A DNA stretch of 64,000 nucleotides from UBA974 sp002292405 (GTDB lineage: Bacteria; Bacteroidota; Bacteroidia; Flavobacteriales_D; Sanyastnellaceae): assembly GCA_943842425.1 (NCBI GenBank), contig CALTBR010000001.1, positions 496,001 through 560,000 of the forward strand, given 5' to 3'. The stretch's first letter is position 1, and each line of letters starts with the position of its first letter. The notes under the pieces are model-generated. The model did not search any database and was not told the origin of the DNA. It saw only the letters and a list, made by a program, of their open reading frames with translations. A program made the position numbers and the translations under genes. Shown here piece by piece: positions 59,930 to 64,000 of the stretch.

Positions 59930-61189
59930 ATGACTTATTTAGAAGCCGTAGATGTCCTTTTCACCAAGCTCCCGATGTTTCAACGTTCGGGGCCAGCAGC
60001 ATACAAGGCAAACCTGGATGGTACTATAGCCGTTTGTAAACTATTAGACAACCCTGAGAACGATCTTCAGTTTATTCATGTAGCTGGAACCAATGGCAAA
60101 GGCACAGTTTCACATATGGTCGCGGCAGTTTTACAAGAGGCGGGATATAAAACAGGACTTTTTACATCCCCTCATCTTGTAGATTTCCGTGAAAGGATTC
60201 GTCTCAATGGAGAAAAGATTCCGGAATCTAAAGTTGTTGATTTTGTAGATAAGTATTCAGATACTTGGGGAGAACCATCTTTTTTCGAGCTCACATTTGG
60301 GATGGCCCTCCAATATTTTAAGGACGAGTGTGCGGACATTGTCATTCTAGAAACAGGAATGGGCGGCAGACTTGATAGCACGAATTCGATTCCTACAGCT
60401 GAAATTTGTGCCATTACGAACATTGGTCTAGATCATACACAGTTTTTAGGAGAAGATATCTCGAGTATCGCCATAGAAAAAGCTGGCATTATAAAAAACG
60501 AGGTGCCAGTCGTTTTAGGGAAGATGCGCCCAGAAGCTCAATCTGAAATACTCAAAGCGTCTCTAAGAAAAAGCTCCGAGGTACATTATGGTAGAGTTGT
60601 GCCTGAGAGTTTGAAAGCTTTAGTGGACTCTCCATTTGAATTTGAAAACATTGCTACAGCTGTTAAAATCATCGATGTTCTTAGTACTAAAGGATGGCTT
60701 ATTACAAAAAAGTCAGAAATAGCTGGTTTTCAAAACTACAAGAAACTAACGGGTCAATTGGGAAGATGGCAAACGATACCTCAAGCGGAAAATCTCTCAG
60801 AAATTCTAATCGATTGTGCTCATAATGTCGATGGAATGAGGGTGCTTATGGATTACTTCTCTCAGCAGCACCCAGGTGCCCAGCTCCACATTGTATTTGG
60901 AACGGTTGCAGATAAAAACCCATGTAAAGTTCTTAAGTTAATTCCTGAAAACTCAGTTATGTATTGGTGTTCAGCTAATGTTGTACGCTCTATGAATACA
61001 GACTATTTACAGGACCATGGCCTTGAATCTGGACTCTCAGGTGAAGTTTATAGATCAGTTAATGAAGCAGTAACAGCCGCAAGGTCAGCTGTTAATTCTT
61101 TAAATTTAGAATTGGATCAACATGCCAAATCTATCGTATGTGGAAGTGTTTATGTTGTTGGAGAGGTGGTTGAGCTCGCGAAATTTTAA
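59930..61189 (+). CDS. folC: Folylpolyglutamate/dihydrofolate synthase
   Basis: 419 residues. It adds glutamate to folates, and in many bacteria also makes dihydrofolate from dihydropteroate. The Mur-ligase-like P-loop is HVAGTNGKGTVSHMVAAVLQ, followed by the family pattern YKTGLFTSPHLVDFRERIRL, then LETGMGGRLDSTN, ITNIGLDHTQFLGEDISSIA (His plus Asp) and the C-terminal LIDCAHNVDGMRVLMDYF. The gene is 15 bases after the TonB-like gene. Assignment is secure; whether it is mono- or bifunctional cannot be decided. Confidence 0.94.
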   Translation: MTYLEAVDVLFTKLPMFQRSGPAAYKANLDGTIAVCKLLDNPENDLQFIHVAGTNGKGTVSHMVAAVLQEAGYKTGLFTSPHLVDFRERIRLNGEKIPESKVVDFVDKYSDTWGEPSFFELTFGMALQYFKDECADIVILETGMGGRLDSTNSIPTAEICAITNIGLDHTQFLGEDISSIAIEKAGIIKNEVPVVLGKMRPEAQSEILKASLRKSSEVHYGRVVPESLKALVDSPFEFENIATAVKIIDVLSTKGWLITKKSEIAGFQNYKKLTGQLGRWQTIPQAENLSEILIDCAHNVDGMRVLMDYFSQQHPGAQLHIVFGTVADKNPCKVLKLIPENSVMYWCSANVVRSMNTDYLQDHGLESGLSGEVYRSVNEAVTAARSAVNSLNLELDQHAKSIVCGSVYVVGEVVELAKF

Positions 61190-61303
61190 AGGAAGAAGTG
61201 AATCCATATTCTGTTTGATTATGATAGACATAAAGAACTCAATTTCAACTTGCGAACTATTTACCTTTAAAATACCTAAAAAACAAGCAGCATTATGATT
61301 GCC

Positions 61304-61315
61304 CAATATATATTG
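61304..61315. repeat. Perfect 12-base palindrome CAATATATATTG
   Basis: The palindrome lies in the 174-base gap between folC and the DUF2490 gene, 49 bases before the latter's ATG. It could be a binding site for a dimeric regulator or a chance AT-rich palindrome. The rest of this gap shows no promoter consensus or gene. Confidence 0.35.
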
Positions 61316-61363
61316 CGCATTAAAAAGCGTCATATACTAACCATTGTGTGATATTATTTAAAA

Positions 61364-62062
61364 ATGAAAAAAAACGTATACCTGATATTTCTTACCATTT
61401 TCTTTTTCGCATCAAAGAATGGAAATGCCCAGATTGATGAAGACCAAATAGGTGCATGGAGCATGTACTTCTTTAATACAACATTTAAAGAAAGCCCTTG
61501 GGGTGTTCAAGGAGATGTACAACTCAGAAATTGGAACATTGATGGAGATCTTGAACAATTGTTGCTACGCGGAGGCGTCACGTATCAACCAAAAATGGCA
61601 GACATTAAACTGACTTTTGGGTATGGCAATGTAACTACGGGAACCTATGGGGATGATGCATCAACAACTGCTGAGAGTAGACTTTATCAAGAGGCTTTGT
61701 TTCCAGTTCGATTTGGCAATCGTTTATATACGAACCATCGATTCCGCTATGAACAAAGGTTTGTAGAGGGTCAAGATTTGAGAACGCGCTACAGATACAA
61801 TCTATTTCTAAATATCACATTGAACAACACGGAAATGGACAAGGGTACCTTTTACCTGGCATTTTACAATGAGTTATTTATCAATGGGCAAAGAGGCATC
61901 GGAAATGGAAATACTGTGGAGATTTTTGATCGAAATCGATGCTATGCAGCTTTGGGCTACATGATCAAAAAGGGACTTAAAATGCAGTTTGGAGCCATGA
62001 AACAAACAACAGATACGTGGAGTAAAAATCAATTGCAATTAAGCATTCATCATAAAATTTAA
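61364..62062 (+). CDS. DUF2490 outer-membrane-type protein
   Basis: 232 residues with a signal peptide (YLIFLTIFFFASKNGNAQ). The mature start DEDQIGAWSMYFFNTTFKES and GVQGDVQLRNWNIDGDLEQL are the DUF2490 family pattern; later strands include FRYEQRFVEGQDLRTRYRYN and RCYAALGYMIKKGLKMQFGA. The family is a predicted small beta barrel of unknown function, often annotated as a periplasmic/outer-membrane hypothetical. The gene has its own 174-base upstream region and is followed by palindromes and then a SRPBCC-like gene on the same strand. The whole end of the window from here is visibly more A+T-rich than the folC region. Confidence 0.82.
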   Translation: MKKNVYLIFLTIFFFASKNGNAQIDEDQIGAWSMYFFNTTFKESPWGVQGDVQLRNWNIDGDLEQLLLRGGVTYQPKMADIKLTFGYGNVTTGTYGDDASTTAESRLYQEALFPVRFGNRLYTNHRFRYEQRFVEGQDLRTRYRYNLFLNITLNNTEMDKGTFYLAFYNELFINGQRGIGNGNTVEIFDRNRCYAALGYMIKKGLKMQFGAMKQTTDTWSKNQLQLSIHHKI

Positions 62063-62078
62063 AATCACACAACAAAAT

Positions 62079-62107
62079 CTAAACGTTTAGCCAAAACGTT
62101 GTACAAC
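62079..62107. repeat. Two adjacent palindromes upstream of the SRPBCC-like gene
   Basis: CTAAACGTTTAG (62079-62090) and GTTGTACAAC (62098-62107) are perfect palindromes of 12 and 10 bases separated by 7 bases, in the gap between two genes. They may be regulator sites. They do not fully match integron attC core rules. Confidence 0.4.
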
Positions 62108-62137
62108 ATAAACAAACCCGTTGTGGAGAATGAGTTC

Positions 62138-62659
62138 ATGAAATTTAGCTACAAAATAAAAGATGTTTTTAATTGTTCATTAGAGAGAGCATTTAAAGCC
62201 CCAATCCTCGGTGATGCTACAAAATTCATGAAAGGCTATTTATTTCAACCACCCGTTACTGGATTTGAAGATGACAAAACTTGGGGACAAATTAATGGAA
62301 AAAGGTACCCAATTAACAATGGAAATTTACTCGTTAAAAAAGGGAGAATGTTTAAAGATGTAATCCTTGAACGAATTGAAAATAAATATTGGAAATGGAC
62401 AATTTATGATTTCGAATTCAAAACGCTTTTTTTCATAAGTAAAGCCGTTGGAGAATGGAGTATTATAAAATTAAATGACGATAAAATTGAAGTTACTTAT
62501 ACCTACACTTATTATTCTAAAAGTTGGATATACAACCCTTTAACTTGGCTCCTGGTTAAAATCCAGATTAAAGGAATTATGAAAAAAGCGTTCTTAGGGA
62601 TTAAAGAGCAAGCTCAATCTAATGAACCATTTATTTATGAACTCCATAACAATGTCTAA
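62138..62659 (+). CDS. SRPBCC/START-like small protein
   Basis: 173 residues from ATG at 62138 (a TTG at 62099 would add 13 unremarkable residues). There is no signal peptide. The sequence MKFSYKIKDVFNCSLERAFK, then MFKDVILERIENKYWKWTIY, GEWSIIKLNDDKIEVTYTYT and the closing helix GIMKKAFLGIKEQAQ resemble the helix-grip SRPBCC fold, which binds hydrophobic ligands in a cavity. The ligand is unknown. Base composition is strikingly A+T-rich and codon use is simple, unlike the conserved genes before 61200, which hints at recent acquisition. An imperfect hairpin overlaps its stop. Family call is moderate, based on pattern only. Confidence 0.6.
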   Translation: MKFSYKIKDVFNCSLERAFKAPILGDATKFMKGYLFQPPVTGFEDDKTWGQINGKRYPINNGNLLVKKGRMFKDVILERIENKYWKWTIYDFEFKTLFFISKAVGEWSIIKLNDDKIEVTYTYTYYSKSWIYNPLTWLLVKIQIKGIMKKAFLGIKEQAQSNEPFIYELHNNV

Positions 62660-62683
62660 CTAAATTGAATAACTTAGTTTAGA
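62655..62683 (+). terminator. Imperfect hairpin at the end of the SRPBCC-like gene
   Basis: TCTAACTAAATT and AACTTAGTTTAGA pair around GAAT with one mismatch and one bulged T. The stem overlaps the stop codon. No T run follows, so termination is uncertain. Confidence 0.3.
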
Positions 62684-62784
62684 ATCAACGTTATCATATG
62701 ATTTATTTGACATCAAATACTCGTACAGACAATTACATTCAAATAAAATTTGACAAGTCGCAATTAGAAAAAAAATAGACTACT

Positions 62785-64000
62785 ATGAAAAATATCACTT
62801 TTTTAATTTGGGGATTATTGTGTTTTACGATATTGGCAAATGCGCAGAATAGAAATATTCCTGTTGATACAACTGTTGTAACGGCTCACACCACAACTAT
62901 AAATGGCGCAACACTATCTTATACTGCAACGACAGGAACGCAGCCGGTTTGGGATGAATTAGGAAAACCCATGGCGACTCTTTTTTATACCTATTACAAG
63001 AAAACAACCAAAGAAAACTCTGCTCATCGGCCCTTACTGATTTCATTTAATGGAGGGCCTGGTTCCGCTTCAGTTTGGATGCATGTCGCCTACACAGGTC
63101 CAAAAGTTCTGAATATCGATGACGAAGGTTACCCTATTCAACCCTACGGTGTTCATGAAAACGCCCATTCTATTCTAGATGTCGCAGACATAGTTTATGT
63201 AAATCCAGTAAATACAGGATATTCAAGAACAATACCTGAGAGTGGAGAGGACGTTAAAAGAGAGCTTTTCTTTGGAATAAATGCTGATATAAAATATTTG
63301 GCTGAATGGTTAAACACTTTTATTACACGAAATGAACGATGGACTTCACCTAAATATCTTATCGGAGAAAGCTATGGTGGGACTAGGGTGTCAGGACTTG
63401 CATTAGAATTACAAGAAAAGCAATGGATGTATCTGAATGGCGTCATCCTTGTTTCTCCTGCAGATTATAATGTATTTAATTCTGACAGCCCAATTTCATC
63501 ATCTCTCAATTTACCATATTTTACTGCTGCTGCATGGCATCATCAAGCACTTCCATCGGCACTACAACAAAAGGATTTATTAGATATTTTACCTGAAGCT
63601 GAAGAATTTACATTAAACATCTTAATGCCCGCTTTGGCAAGAGGAGGCTCTTTTTCAATAGAAGAAAAACAAAAAATAGCAGCCAAAATAGCATACTACT
63701 CAGGGTTATCAGAAAAATCAATCATGCAGCACAACCTTGATGTACCTCCCCCGTTTTTCTGGAAAGAATTGCTCCGTGATAAAACTGGCAATACGATTGG
63801 AAGGCTTGACTCACGATATTTAGGATTAGATAGAATTGAGGCTGGGTCAAGACCTGATTACAGTCCGGAACTTACTTCGTGGTTACACTCTTTTACGCCT
63901 GCGATTAATTTTTACTTACGTGAGCACTTAAATTTTAAAACCGATATAAAATATAATATGTTTGGCTCTGTACATCCTTGGGATGACAAAGACAACAATA
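62785..64000 (+). CDS. Serine carboxypeptidase (S10 family), 3' end beyond window
   Basis: About 405 codons from ATG at 62785 stay open to the window edge. The signal peptide is FLIWGLLCFTILANAQ. The S10 hallmark pieces are present: PLLISFNGGPGSASVWMHVA (the oxyanion-hole loop), DIVYVNPVNTGYSRTIPE and the nucleophile Ser in YLIGESYGGTRVSGLALELQ (GESYG). The catalytic Asp and His lie further on and are not visible. The enzyme removes C-terminal residues from peptides outside the cytoplasm. Such bacterial S10 proteins are exported and often around 500 residues, so roughly 80-100 residues are missing. It is separated from the SRPBCC-like gene by 125 bases with no clear promoter. Confidence 0.88.
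   Translation, partial: MKNITFLIWGLLCFTILANAQNRNIPVDTTVVTAHTTTINGATLSYTATTGTQPVWDELGKPMATLFYTYYKKTTKENSAHRPLLISFNGGPGSASVWMHVAYTGPKVLNIDDEGYPIQPYGVHENAHSILDVADIVYVNPVNTGYSRTIPESGEDVKRELFFGINADIKYLAEWLNTFITRNERWTSPKYLIGESYGGTRVSGLALELQEKQWMYLNGVILVSPADYNVFNSDSPISSSLNLPYFTAAAWHHQALPSALQQKDLLDILPEAEEFTLNILMPALARGGSFSIEEKQKIAAKIAYYSGLSEKSIMQHNLDVPPPFFWKELLRDKTGNTIGRLDSRYLGLDRIEAGSRPDYSPELTSWLHSFTPAINFYLREHLNFKTDIKYNMFGSVHPWDDKDNN

Noticed and set aside
62079..62137. Integron attC site
   Set aside because: The palindromes resemble core pieces, but no pair matches RYYYAAC with GTTRRRY at suitable spacing, and no integrase or cassette array is seen.

Overview
The window looks like chromosomal DNA of a marine Bacteroidota bacterium, most likely order Flavobacteriales. 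The reasons are the gliding and type IX secretion (T9SS) genes (gldD, gldE, gldJ, porP/sprF, porU, porV, porX), Bacteroidota-specific gene neighbourhoods (ssb-gldE-gldD-coaX; porX-tsaE-ald; gldJ-porU-porV-pdhA-pdhC), TAnnTTTG-type -7 promoter elements, few Shine-Dalgarno-like leaders, moderate-to-low GC and an NhaD Na+/H+ antiporter. No rRNA, CRISPR array, insertion sequence or prophage was seen. The only RNA gene is tRNA-Leu(UAG).

Layout. 1-6266 (minus): envelope operon lptC (cut by the window edge), a TPR protein, an outer-membrane protein, coaX, gldD, gldE, ssb. 6442-9014 (plus): HU, TPR lipoprotein, a 30-residue bS22/COX24-type basic miniprotein, RNase G. 9027-13632: HD phosphohydrolase, then porX, tsaE, ald. 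13645-19897 (minus): mutS, clpX, clpP, trigger factor and the tRNA-Leu that heads the unit. 20050-24218 (plus): two envelope proteins, the second ComEA/HHH-like, then efp and a PP2C phosphatase. 24198-28431: O-antigen ligase/polymerase and Wzz (minus), glycosyltransferase and rnhB (plus). 28658-32677: a giant secreted mosaic protein. 32788-38784: lipoprotein, LuxE-like synthetase, tyrS, murF, gldJ. 38866-45595: porP/sprF, porU, porV, ispF. 45609-46972 (minus): VTC-type polyphosphate polymerase and DUF4956 membrane protein. 47125-61189: pdhA, a frame-disrupted pdhC, recG, a propeller protein, acyl-CoA dehydrogenase, anmK, a Glu/Leu dehydrogenase, nhaD, exbB-exbD-tonB, folC. 61364-64000: DUF2490 protein, SRPBCC-like protein and the start of an S10 serine carboxypeptidase. 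No gene-free stretch exceeds 300 bases.

How the genes fit together. PorU and PorV form the cell-surface attachment complex of the T9SS, GldJ and GldD belong to the motor/secretion apparatus, PorP/SprF-type barrels assist surface proteins, and PorX is the response regulator controlling the system. The giant mosaic protein (lamin-tail domains, a cupredoxin, OB-like domains, nine Cys-rich repeats and an EF-hand-like C-terminal tail) is a plausible secreted product, although its C-terminus is not a standard T9SS signal. ClpX, ClpP and trigger factor are the usual proteostasis cluster. ExbB-ExbD-TonB energise outer-membrane transport.

Most notable observations: the one-base frame disruption in the Ala/Pro-rich linker of pdhC, the domain architecture and tail of the giant secreted protein, the ribosomal-type miniprotein, the polyphosphate polymerase/DUF4956 pair, a possible frameshift in the envelope protein near 20,000, and the absence of mutY from its usual place beside ssb. 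Everything here was read by eye from sequence; no database search was run.
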